Positions 1 through 9,262 of a stretch of DNA of 64,000 nucleotides are shown piece by piece. The notes beneath the pieces are model-generated. The model was not told the DNA's origin and made no database searches. It was given only the letters and a program-made list of their open reading frames with translations. The DNA lies in the NCBI GenBank assembly GCA_030704615.1, contig CM060733.1, positions 18,352,001 through 18,416,000 on the forward strand, in the 5' to 3' direction. Source of the stretch: Takakia lepidozioides. Its lineage: Eukaryota; Streptophyta; Takakiopsida; Takakiales; Takakiaceae. The translations under genes were made by a program, and so were the position numbers. Within the stretch, counting starts at the first letter, position 1, and the number at the start of each line of letters is the position of its first letter.

Positions 1-1068
1 GATGTTGAGATCGAGGAGTGGAGGATGTACTGGTCACCCGACTATGTCTCCATCACTAGAGGCACTAGAGGCACAAGGGCAGCAGCCACACCGACAGCTG
101 CACTAGCAGCAGCAGCTACAACAGCAGCTTCCACGAGCAGTAGTGGGACTAGTGGTACAGCAACTACGACGTTCACCCAAGCTACTGCTGCACCAGCACC
201 AGTGGCGGTGCCTGCCTTCAACCCTATTGTGGAGTTCTTCGAAGAGTTGAGAAGGAACTACCAAGGGGTGAGGACAGAGAAGTTGAAGAGTTTGCAAGAG
301 TTCCAACGGAAGCCTATTGAGAGCTTGAGGGAGGCTTTCACTCGCATGAGGCGCTTGATTAATGTAACCCAAGGGGTTACGGAGGCTCAGGCAGTCCAGT
401 TTTAGTACGGGATATTGGACAAGGAGCTGAGGAGAAGGGTGCGGGATGCAATTCTCCTACAAGCGGCCCAACCCACCTTAGCAAATGTGTTTTTGCTGGC
501 AGAGCGAATAGAGCTCAACATAGTGGAGGAACAAGTGGTTATGGTGGGATTTGCTAAGGAGGCACCACGGGGTAGTGGTGCTCCTAGCCAGCCACTACCT
601 CAACGTACTCAAGGCAACAAGGGGGCTCAGGTGAAGCCCAGGGAAGGACAGAGAGGACCTCAGATGCAGGGGTCTCTCCCTTCATTTGCTGGCCAACAAC
701 GGGCGGATGTGGTATGTTGGACATGTGGAGGACCCCATGTCAAGAAGGATTGCCCAGAGGGAGGCAATGGTTTGGCACCGGCACAGCCTGCACAGTTGCA
801 GTGTGGGCTTTGTGGCAAGTACAGGCATGGAGAAGCCCAGTGCTATGGTTTGCATCCTGAGTTGCGCCTAGGCCAGTTCCAAGGGAACAATGGTGGCCGG
901 GGGCGAGGTGGAGCAGCCCAGAGAGGACGAGGTGGCCAGGCACGAGGTGCAGGCCAAGGGCAAGTTCAACATGGCCAAGGACGCGGAGGTTAGGGTGGTG
1001 ACCAAGGCATGGCCAACCGGCTTCAGCAGCTAAAGCAGAGGCTCGTTGCCATGGCCACAGCTCAGGTG
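1..1068 (+). pseudogene. gag: gag nucleocapsid polyprotein, 5'-truncated, two in-frame stops
   Basis: The reading frame from base 25 encodes a Ser/Thr/Ala-rich linker followed by a retrotransposon gag domain (FFEELRRNYQGVRTEKLKSL, then a region ending in KELRRRVRD). The frame continues past a TAG at 403-405; copies 2 and 3 have TGG there, so this is a lesion. Two zinc knuckles follow. The first is at about 715-755 (CWTC...H...C, with CX2CX3HX4C spacing, one residue short). The second is at about 808-850 (CGLC...H...C, canonical CX2CX4HX4C). After them comes a GRGG/RGG-rich basic tail that would bind RNA. Another stop lies at 991-993, and a similar frame continues briefly as MANRLQQLKQ. The role is packaging of element RNA into virus-like particles. 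Confidence 0.85.
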
Positions 1069-1239
1069 GTACCGGCTCCAAGGCCGGATGGTCCACCTCC
1101 TGCTCCTGAGGGAGGAGACATGGGAGACATGGGATTCATGTGCGGGGCAGCACTACCACTAGTGAGGGGTGCCACTACCACTACCACTACCACTGTGGGT
1201 GGGGCACCACTACCACTAGTGTCGGGCAGCACTACCACT

Positions 1240-2500
1240 AGTGCAAGTGGAGTCAGCTGCGGCAGTGACTCGAGGAGCAACACGAGTTCCTAAGCCACGG
1301 GGTGCGGAGGTGGAGTTGAATCCACAGCGTGGGGAGGCAAGCCGTCGGGTCAGGCTTCCTCAGTCATTCACATTGGCGGAGACAGTGTCGACGCCGTCCA
1401 TGGCACCTAGTTCTCGCTTGACTGTTACCGAGGCGGAGGTTACTATGCCATTGGGGAGAGCTACACGGGCAGCACCACTACCTAGTGTTGCCAAGGCTAT
1501 GGCAGCTAATGTGCTGCTGGGGGCGGCCACAGCTGTGTGCCAGGCTCCATTATTCTCGGCTACCATGATTGCGACGCCGGGGGTAAGACCAGCTGAGGTG
1601 TTCAGGCTAGCAGCCACACTCTGTGAGAGTGGGGAGGTTACTTCATCCTCTGCGGAGATAGTGGGAGGTGTAGTGCCGGAGGGATCCTTGGATGTGAGGG
1701 TCAAGACTGCTACGGCGGCGCCATGGCAAGCTGCAGCTGCCAGGTTGGCGGAGCTGCCAGCTAGGCCAGCCATTGAGCGCGCCATGGTGACACCTGGAGT
1801 TGTCATGTTAGACAACCAAGATGGCATTTTCTGTTTGAGTGGACCGGCAGGCAAAGAGGTACCGGCCACTGTGAGTCTTGTTGGACTCGGGAGCTCAGCC
1901 ATTGATGCTAGGCAGAGCTGCTATTGTAGGCTTGGGCCTCATGGAGGCGGATATGGAGCCGTGCCCTTTCCAGATACAGACATCGCTGGGAGGATCAGAG
2001 CAAGCTCGAGGCATGACACGGCGTGAGTTGGCTATCAGACTACAGCCGGATCATCCTACAGATGGCTCAGTGATGAGAGCCAAGGCCATTGTGATAGACG
2101 TGGTCTCGTATGATGTCCTTGTTGGTGGGGCAGTGTTGTACCCCATGGGCTTCACCCTGGATTTTTGGGAGGAGTCAGCTTCCTATAGGCCTGGATGGCA
2201 GTCAGGGGAGGGCCGGCGTATAAAGCTCCCTGTGACGTTCATAGGAGATGTTGCGGTTGCCCAGCGAGGCAAGATGCCAAGACTGGCAGCATTCATGGCT
2301 GCAATGACTTGGCTTGGAGAGTTGCTGGAAGGCAATGCCCATGCAGAGGATGTGCCACCTCCAGCAAAGCAGGATGACATGCATGGTACGGTGGAGTTGC
2401 CTGCCATGGTTGCTCACACTCCATTGTGGGGTACGAGCAAGGATTTGCAGCAAGCTGCTGATAGACGGGTGCAACAAGCTTGGGTAGAAGCTTTTGTACC
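1240..2500 (+). pseudogene. gag-pol linker and retropepsin-like protease
   Basis: Bases 1241-1870 encode an Ala/Val/Thr-rich linker of about 200 residues that is also present in copy 3 and has no domain I recognise. The protease follows, with active-site LLDSGAQPLML at about 1878-1910 (the aspartyl protease D-S/T-G-A motif). A second conserved stretch, YDVLVGGAVLYPMGFTLDFW, lies near 2108-2167. The linker and protease frames differ: a one-base insertion near 1845-1850 relative to copy 3 shifts the frame, and a TGA at 1872-1874 replaces the CGG of copy 3. The protease would cleave the polyprotein. About 110 residues of low similarity then lead to the methyltransferase. Confidence 0.75.
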
Positions 2501-2529
2501 GTCAGGAGAGGAGGAGAGTGCGGTGATTG

Positions 2530-3640
2530 CACCAGGGAAACCTCAGTTGTCGCCATTGGACACCACACCTCTTGTGTGGCAGCGGCCGGATGAAGGCATA
2601 TGCCTTCTAGACTTATTTGGCGGGATCAGCACTAGATTGGCTGCAATGCTGCAGGCAGGTGTACGAGTTCGACGTTACCTGTATGTGGAGAGGGATGAGA
2701 CTGCACGACGCGTCTCACTGCGCCATGTTGCTCAGATGCTGTAGCAGTACCCTGAGTTGTTGCCGGTGTCTGCAGTTCGTGGATATCAGCAGGCCTTGCC
2801 AGCAGACATTGCGTTGCTGGGGGCGCAGGATTTGGAGCGGGTTGGCTCCATTGATCTAGTAGTGGCAGGTTGGCCCTGCCAAGGGCATTCATCAGCCGGG
2901 CATGGCAATGGATTGCTAGACTTAAGGACGGGTCTGTTTTGGGAGATGGTGCGGATTTTACGTCACTTGCAGCTTCATCAAGCTGTATCTCCGGCATACA
3001 TCTTGGAGAATGTGCCGTTGATGGGTGATTCTCGGGCCAGGGTGGTGGCCAATGTGCATCAAGTCCGGTCGTGGCTTGGGTCAGCAGTATTGCTGGATGC
3101 AGCTGCAGTGGGGTCACGGGCTCATCGTCCACGGTTACGGTGGACTAACTTGATGCCACCCGCACTGCTCAAGCCTGCATTTGATGGGGTGCAGCGGCCA
3201 GCACACCTCACAGTGGATAGCATTTTGGACACAGGGAGGCAGTCTCAACGTGTGAGACACGATGACCGTTTGCCTTTGGTAGTGATCAACAAGGTGGGTC
3301 AATCACCAGCAGCACTACCTACATTGCTCAACTTCCCAGGATCGCATGCTTTCCGAGATGGTGGACCTGGCCTCCTATGGGATGCTCAGCTTCCCAGGAT
3401 CGCATGTTTTCCGGGATGGTGGACCTGGCCTCCTATGGGATGCTCAGCTGCAGCAGTTAGTGGAGCCTAATGCCGACGAGCGAGAGCGGGCTATGGGTTT
3501 TTCCACTGGGACCACGGCGGTGCCTTCTCTTTCTGAGGCATCACGTCGTCAGGTGTTGGGGCAAGCGATGGATCTCAATTGCTTGACCTGGATTATCAGC
3601 TTGGCTATGGCTGAGCAACGTAGAGTGCGGAGTGCACTTC
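2530..3640 (+). pseudogene. DNMT3-like C5-cytosine DNA methyltransferase domain of the retroelement polyprotein
   Basis: The C5-methyltransferase motifs appear in canonical, non-permuted order. Motif I is LLDLFGGIST (about 2604-2633). The motif II-like acidic segment is YLYVERDE. Motif IV is AGWPCQGHSSAG with the catalytic Cys of PCQ (about 2862-2897). Motif VI is ILENVPLMGDS (about 3000-3032). The motif VIII-like segment is AHRPRLRWTNL (about 3118-3152). The C-terminal motif IX-X region (ERERAMGF...RRQVLGQAMDL) runs at about 3480-3590. The spacing and the AHRPR..W element resemble DNMT3. Plant DRM enzymes are permuted, so they fit less well. The enzyme would methylate cytosine in DNA using S-adenosylmethionine. 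It is broken by a TAG at 2742-2744 and by a 58-bp tandem duplication (3332-3389 and 3390-3447) that shifts the frame. Confidence 0.88.
3332..3447 (+). repeat. 58-bp tandem duplication inside the methyltransferase
   Basis: The segment beginning CTTCCCAGGATCGCATG is repeated directly with a 58-bp period and only two or three mismatches. The other copies have a single unit. Because 58 is not a multiple of three, the frame shifts between the motif VIII and motif IX-X regions. Confidence 0.9.
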
Positions 3641-4990
3641 CCTTGACGGTCTCTCTGCCTACCGAGACGGTACAGGCAGTGAGTGGGGGCGAACCGGTGA
3701 AGACCACGGGGTGTAGACATCCATGGCACATGTGGGAGGTGCTCGAGGTTCAGAGGGAGTTGACAGCCAAGGCGGCTGTGATGGATGAGGTTGGAGATTC
3801 TTTTCGGGTTGAGGAGGTCCTCAAGGATGAGATGATGGGGCAAGATGAGGCCTTGTCATTGACTAAGCAGGCAGGGAGTACTGCTCATGAGGTTGCGGCA
3901 TAGCAACCACGGGACGCGTCTCCTACCTCTAAGTCTGCTGGACTTAAGATTGCAGTTACGGTGGACAATTGGGAGCCTGACATTGGACCCATTGTCATTG
4001 GAGGAGAGAGACGATGTATACGGCAGATCCTGAGGGTTTACAGGAATTGCTTTGCCTTCAGTTTGAAGGATTTGGGAGCACTGAAGGGTCATGAGATTCG
4101 TATTGAGTTGGCCACGGACACGCCAATCTTTCGGAGACCCTATAGATACAGTGACATGGAGAGGTCTTTGATTCAGATGAGGACTCAAGATCTCTAGGAG
4201 GCTGGTTTGGTGGAGCTCTCTGGTGGAGAGTATGCTTCAGCCACGGTGATGCCAGCCAAGAAGGATGTCTATGGCAATTGGACAGAGAGACGTATGTGCG
4301 GTGACTACCGGCCTGTAAATCGTCAGACCAAGTCCGATAAGTATGTCATGCCCACACCGGAGGAGATCTTTGATGCCATTGGGCATGCCAAGGTCTTTAG
4401 CACTCTAGACTTGCGGTCTGGATATCACCAGTTGCCGATCAAGGAGGCGGACAAGCAGAAGACGGCATTCTGGGGGATCAATGAGCACGGGAAGGATTGA
4501 CTATATCAGTGGCGATTCTTACCATTCGGGCTTAAGAACGCTCTTGCAGATTCCAGAGAGTCATGGACAGGATTCTAGCAGGGGTGGACTTTGCTCGGTG
4601 CTACATAGATGATATCATCAGCTTTAGTGCTACGGTGGAGGAGCACGAGAGACACCTTCAGGTGGTGTTTGAGCGCTTGAGAGCACACGGATTGAAATTA
4701 CATCCGGGGAAGTGCAAGTTCTTCCACAACCAGATTGAGTATCTGGGCCACATGATATATCCTGGAGGATTGGGGGTGCCGCAGACTAAGGTAGAGGCCA
4801 TTGCACAGATTCAACGTCCCATGGATGTAAGCCGAGTTTGAGCTTTCATGGGGTTGGCAAACTACTATAGACGGTTTGTCAAGGGATTTAATGCTATTGC
4901 AAAGGCTCTAACCAAGCTGACCAAGGTAGACCAGGAGTGGCAGTGGGAAGATGAGCAAGAGCGAGCTTTTCAAGAGCTCAAGGCGAGGTT
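3641..4990 (+). pseudogene. Reverse transcriptase with N-terminal linker
   Basis: After a linker of roughly 100 residues containing CRHPWHMWEV, the conserved pol sequence starts at about 3961. RT blocks include the FRRPYRYSDMER segment, VMPAKKD, MCGDYRPVNRQTK, FSTLDLRSGYHQLP, QWRFLPFGL and the catalytic YIDD box (about 4600-4611). YLGHMIYPGG and the FMGLANYYRRFVKGF connection segment follow. It would copy element RNA to cDNA. Breaks are a TAG at 4195-4197 (TGG in copy 3), a TGA at 4498-4500 (TGC in copy 4), a frameshift near 4540-4560 and a TGA at 4839-4841 (CGA in copy 3). Copy 4 carries the same domain in one open frame, which anchors the alignment. Confidence 0.9.
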
Positions 4991-5400
4991 GACCTCGGCG
5001 CCGATCTTGAGACGACTTATCAGGGGGCGTCCCTTTCAGGTGCATACAGATTGGAGCATGCTGGGGCTTGGAGCGGTGCTCACACAGGTGGATGATGAGG
5101 GAAGAGAGTTCGTGGCTTATGCTATCAAACAACGCTGCAGTATAGCTCATATGAGGGGGAGTGCTTAGCTGCAGTGTGGGCCATGGCACACTTCAGGTGC
5201 TATCTATATGGCAATCTCTTCACCCTTGTCACGGATCACCAGCCACTCAAGTGGTTGATGGAGTCAGACAAGCTTACGGGGTAGCTTGCACGGTTGGCAC
5301 TTATACTCCAAGAGTATGACTTTCAGGTTGTGCATCGACCGGGTTTGGTCAATAGGGATGCGGATGGATTGAGTTGCAATCCATGCACGAGCCAGCAGGA
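4991..5400 (+). pseudogene. RNase H domain
   Basis: The sequence reads FQVHTDWSMLGLGAVLTQ, with the first catalytic Asp in HTDWS, then an interrupted stretch near 5115-5170 where about 30 bases are missing relative to copy 4. TLVTDHQPLKWLMES and ARWALILQEYDF follow, the usual end of gypsy RNase H. It would degrade RNA in RNA-DNA hybrids. A TAG at 5166-5168 and a TAG at 5282-5284 break it. Confidence 0.85.
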
Positions 5401-6333
5401 TGACACTGGAGCTCGGTGGCATGGTGAGACGGACGAGGAGATGGTGCCGGGGTGGCATGCATCTGTCTTTTTGTGTATCTTGGCATCGAGAGGTCAGGTT
5501 GGACCTACATTAGGGATGACTGTAGACGGAGTGTCTGAGGACCCTGAGGCTAGAGATGAGCTAGGTGGTGCCAGAGATATACATGAGGATTCAGTTGTGT
5601 TGGACTACCTCCGCACTGGAGACACTGCAGCCACTGTGACTGCCAAGGAGAGGGATCGGATCCTGCAACGAGCCAAGAGGTTCAAGTGGGAGGGGATACA
5701 CCTGCTTCGATTGTGGGAGGATGGTAGGGTAAGGATCGTGCCTCACCCAACACAGCGTGCACGGTTAGTGCGGCATGCCCATGAGGAGTTGGGGCATTTT
5801 TTAGTGCAACGCACTCATAGTTTACGGCAGGGGCAGTATTGGTGGCGTGGTATGCACACAGAGGTGCAACAGTTCGTGGCTAGGTGCATGGTGTGTGACA
5901 GGGTGCGTGCTTCATTCAACGCCCATACACCACAGTTGCATCCATTACCCATCATGGGATTAGGCTACAGGTGGAGTCTTGACTTCGCAGGGCCGTTGCC
6001 ACTGACGATGCGCCACCACAGATATGTATTGGTGATGGTGGAGCACTTCTCCAAGTGGATTGAGTTGGTTCCATTGCCTGACAAGGCTAGTGAGGGGGCT
6101 GCGTATGCATTCATGGATCGTGTGCTTAGCTGATTCGGTGCTCCAACTGAGGTACTCACGGACCAAGGGAGAGAGTTCTTGGGGGAGTTTAAGGCTTTGT
6201 GTGATACTTGATAGACCACCGTACCACTTCTCGGGATCATCCTGAGGCCGATGGCTTGGTAGAGAGAGTGGTGCAGACGGTGAAGAGGGGTTTGCGCAAG
6301 TATGGCTTGCAAAAGGGATACCTAGACAGCGCC
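5401..6333 (+). pseudogene. DDE integrase, truncated C-terminal part
   Basis: The HHCC zinc-binding domain is at about 5775-5910 (HAHEELGH ... CMVC). The first catalytic Asp is in WSLDFAGPL (about 5970-5997). The second is in LTDQGREF (about 6153-6180). The Glu region is ADGLVERVVQTVKRGL (about 6247-6297). A TGA at 6131-6133 replaces a CGA codon of copy 3. After GLRKYG the sequence jumps at about 6325-6335 to the segment preceding the PHD finger. It lacks roughly the 120-residue section seen in copy 4 that contains LLFGREPDLPA and the GYRPG/FHPGDYVYL region. It would insert element cDNA into chromosomes. Confidence 0.88.
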
Positions 6334-6670
6334 TACGACCTTGGATGTCACAGCAGGACGTGTGATTCTAAGGGTCAGGGAGGTGTTGCCTTCAGGAGTG
6401 TTGATTCTGGAGGGTCGAGATGGCATGGTATGGAAGGACCATGTGCGTAATTGTGCGCCATGTCACCTTCCACATGTGGATGGGAGGATAGATCCCAACC
6501 TTGCAGTGGTACCTGCAGGCTTGCGTTGCATGCTATGTGGGCATGTTCGTGGTGCCGCCACTATGTTGGTGTGTGATCGATGCTCAAGAGGTTGGCACAT
6601 GGGATGCTTGACACCACCTCTTGAGAGGGTTCCCGATGGAGATTGGTTATATCCAAACTGCTTGGGATAG
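6334..6670 (+). pseudogene. Integrase C-terminal extension with PHD zinc finger
   Basis: A conserved segment (LDVTAGRVILRVREVLPSG, then CAPCHLPHVDG) leads into a Cys4-His-Cys3 PHD finger at about 6526-6665. The ligands are CMLC, then CDRC, GWHMGC, and a final pair that reads YPNC here. Copy 4 has CPRC at that place, so one zinc ligand is lost in this copy. The Trp before the His is typical of PHD fingers. Many PHD fingers read histone H3 tails. Its position is the one a chromodomain takes in chromoviruses, so a targeting role is plausible but inferred. The frame closes with TAG at 6668-6670. Confidence 0.82.
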
Positions 6671-6930
6671 TGGCAGTGAATATGACTAGTGGCAGCTCAC
6701 AAAACATGGGAGGCCAAGCACATAGGAGTCAATACCCAAGATCTCAGGCTCAAGTTCACAGGTTGCAAGACGGCGACTAACGATCGGGCAATTCTTGTAC
6801 CCGGCCTCTTGATCTATTGAGTTTGAGTGTAGTAGGGACAGTGGTGGAGGACTTAGTGAGGCTATGGCCACTATCACATCTTGTGGCTATCTGGACTTAG
6901 AGGGACCTAAGCGCCAGCTAGAGGGGCGAT
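6671..6930 (+). other. 3' untranslated region and polypurine tract
   Basis: There is no coding capacity here. The segment CTAGAGGGGCGAT ending at 6930 is a polypurine tract directly before the terminal block starting TGTGATGG. The same tract (reverse complement CTAGGGGGGCGAT) lies at the equivalent places in copies 3 and 4, so it is a conserved plus-strand primer site. Confidence 0.7.
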
Positions 6931-7650
6931 TGTGATGGACTAGTGGCAGCCTAGTGATGGACTAGTGGTTACACTAGTGGTGGACTAGTAGTTGCACTAG
7001 TGGCAGCCTAGTGGTTGCACTAGTGGTGGACTAGTGATAGACTAGTGTTTGGTGTGCACATGTGTTGTGTGGTTTTGGACAGCGATGAAGTTGTGTAGCG
7101 ATATATATGCGCACGACAGCTGTCAAGTTATTTTACCACTAGTGTGAAGTTAGCTAGGAAATAACTAGCTTTTATATATTGACATTTGGGATTGACCCAA
7201 GTGTCAATCCAGGGGCCAATACATGTTTGGGCACCTGACGTTGTTCTCTTCACGGCAGATCGCGGTGGGCTCATTTTTTTCGAGTTGAGCCTCACCGCGT
7301 CTAGCTATGGCGCCGTAGTGTGGATTCCCTATGGCGTGGGGTGCACTTGGCTCGACTTAATATATGAGTGATGTTTTCATGTGCAAGTGTGTCAGTTTGA
7401 GAGAGCTTGTATGCTTGTATCATTCCTTTCCTTATCTATTGTGATGGACTAGTGACAGCCTAGTGATGGACTAGTGGCTGCACTAGTGGTGGACTAGTGG
7501 TTGCACTAGTGGCAGCCTAGTGGTTGCACAAGTGGCAGGACTAGTGGTGCACTAGTGGTGGACTAGTGATAGACTAGTGTTTGGTGTGCACATATGTTGT
7601 GTGGTTTTGGACAGCGATGTAGTTGTGTAGCGATATGTATGTGCACGACA
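6931..7650 (+). repeat. 3' terminal repeat region of copy 1: blocks A-B-A
   Basis: Block A (6931-7118, TGTGATGG to GCACGACA) is rich in CTAGTGG repeats. After GC comes block B (7121-7439, TGTCAAG to CTTATCTAT), which has a TATA-like TTTATATATT at 7171-7180. A second block A (7440-7650) follows, again ending GCACGACA. The A-B joint forms the 10-bp palindrome GACAGCTGTC. The sequence stops at 7650 where copy 2 integrase begins. A-B could be a roughly 508-bp LTR (TG start), or B-A a 530-bp LTR (TGTC...GACA). The other copies favour a split arrangement. Confidence 0.75.
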
Positions 7651-8275
7651 TATGGATGAGGCCCAATCCTCAATCGTCCATCCTCCCATATCCAAAGTAG
7701 ATGAGTCCCTTCCCACTTGAATCTCTTGGCTCGTTGTAGGACCCGATCTCTCTCCTTAGCAGTCACACTGGCTGTTGTCTCTCCGGTACGAAGGTATGCC
7801 AACACTGCTGCATCTTCATGCACATCCTTAGCACCACCAAACTCCTCACTAGTCTCTGGATAATCATGCACATTATCTACATGACCAATTGCATGGGATG
7901 GACCAGCTTGAGCTCCCATTGCTAGAATGCACAAAAAGGCCGATGCATGCCATCCTGGCACCATCTCCTCATCTGTCTCACCATGCCACCGAGCTCCAGT
8001 ATCATCATGTTCATTCGTGCATGGATTACGACTCAATCCATCTGCATCCCGATTGACAATACCGGCTCGATGCACCACCTGGAAGTCGTACTCTTGAAGC
8101 ATAAGTGCCCACCGTGCAAGCTTCCCTATAAGCTTGTCTGACTCCATCAACCACTTCAATGGTTGGTGATCTGTGACAAGGGTGAAGAGGTTGTCATAGA
8201 GATAGCATCTGAAATATGCCACTGCCCATACCGCAGCTAGACAAACCACCACTATCTGCAACCTCCGTTGTTTAG
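7651..8275 (-). pseudogene. RNase H C-terminal half and start of integrase
   Basis: The minus-strand frame reads YLYDNLFTLVTDHQPLKWLM, then ARWALMLQEYDFQVVHRAG, NRDADGLSRNPC, the spacer, and the first integrase residues RIGPHP, where it ends at 7651. The frame upstream joins the end of the methyltransferase (NCLIWVIGLCMAKQRRLQ) directly to this domain. Reverse transcriptase and the first half of RNase H are therefore deleted at about 8230-8275. The frame remains open across the deletion for over 200 codons. Confidence 0.85.
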
Positions 8276-9262
8276 CCATGCACAAGCCCAATGACCCATA
8301 TCAAACAATTTAGATCCATTGCTTGACCCAACACATGTCGGCGTGATGCCTCTGACAGAGCTGACACAGCTGTAGTGCCCGTGGCAAATCCCATTGCCCG
8401 CTCTCGCTCATCCGCATTGGGCTCCACCAATTGCTGTAGCACACTATCCAAAATCAACCCAGGACCTTTGGCTCAAAAAGCATGAGACGAGGAAAAGCTC
8501 ATGAGCGTAGGCAAGGTTGCACGTGGCTGCCCCACTCGATTTACCACTGCTAGAGGTGGACGATCATCATGTCGCACCCTCTGTGGTTGCCTTCCTTAGT
8601 CCAAAATGCCCTCAACTGTGAGATTGGGTGGCCGTTGAATGGAATCGTATGCTCTCTTGAGCAGCTCTGGTGGTGCAAGATTGGTCCACCACAATCGAGG
8701 TCGATGCGCTCGTGATCCCACCGCTGCTGCATCCAATAGTACCGTCGATCCGATCCAAGACCGCACCTGATGCACACTGGCCATAACCCTGGCCCGAGAG
8801 TCCCCCATAAGAGGAACATTCTCCAAGATATAGGCTAGAGGTTGCACTTGCCTCGTTTGCAAGTCACGCAACACTCTCAACATCTCCCAAAACAAATGTG
8901 ATTGTGCATCATGCAAGCCATTCATGACTTGCGGGAGGGTGTCCTTGGCAAGGCCATCCGGCTATCACCAAGTCAATGGCACCATGCCGGCCCAAATCAT
9001 CCGCCCCCAGCATGGTAATATCTGCTGGCAAGGCCTTTTGGTACCCTTGAATTGCTGAGAGAGACAGCAACTCAGGGTGCTGGTGTGTGAGCAAGGCAAC
9101 GTGACGCATAGAAATACGCCGAGCTATCTCATCCTTCTCCACATACAAGTACTTTCGTACTTTAATCCCAGCTTGCAACACTCCTGTAAGCCCAGTGCTC
9201 ATGCCTCCAAACAGGTCTAGCAAACAAATCCCTGAGCCAGGTGGTTGCCAGGTAATGGGCAC
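8276..9262 (-). pseudogene. DNMT3-like cytosine methyltransferase domain, copy 2
   Basis: Minus-strand motifs in order are LLDLFGGMSTGL (motif I, near 9215), YLYVEKDEIARRISMRH, VIAGWPCQGH (motif IV with the catalytic Cys, near 8950), ILENVPLMGDSRAR (motif VI, near 8815), AHRPRLWWTNL (motif VIII-like, near 8695) and ERERAMGFATG...RRHVLGQAMDL (C-terminal motifs, near 8400). Frames change near 8920-8940, 8600 and 8470, so it is broken. Substitutions relative to copies 1 and 3 (KYLYVE..E..RRI versus RYLYVE..E..RRV) mark subfamily B, yet every catalytic motif is kept. Confidence 0.88.

Larger units (their letters stand above)
1..7650 (+). mobile_element. Methyltransferase-PHD Ty3/gypsy retrotransposon, copy 1 (subfamily A), 5' end outside window
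   Basis: The order gag, linker, protease, cytosine methyltransferase, reverse transcriptase, RNase H, integrase and PHD finger can be read on the plus strand, followed by a polypurine tract and terminal repeat blocks. The 5' terminus and the start of gag lie left of the window. The right edge at 7650 abuts the integrase of copy 2 in the opposite orientation, so copy 1 appears inserted into copy 2. The coding region has several nonsense codons, a frameshifting 58-bp duplication, and a deletion in the integrase C-terminal part. Known family: Ty3/gypsy from the RT, RNase H and integrase order. The methyltransferase and PHD modules are not standard for the superfamily. Confidence 0.9.

Noticed and set aside
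1360-1902. Minus-strand frame of 180 codons opposite the gag-pol linker (also the mirror frame at 17649-18104)
   Set aside because: It is a shadow of the Ala/Val/Thr-rich linker. It is conserved only because the sense strand is.
6931-7439. Treating A-B simply as a standard 509-bp LTR
   Set aside because: It fits the polypurine tract and TG...CA-like ends, but not the 5' ends of copies 2 and 3, which begin at block B, nor the GCTC-flanked edges of copy 3. I left the interpretation open.
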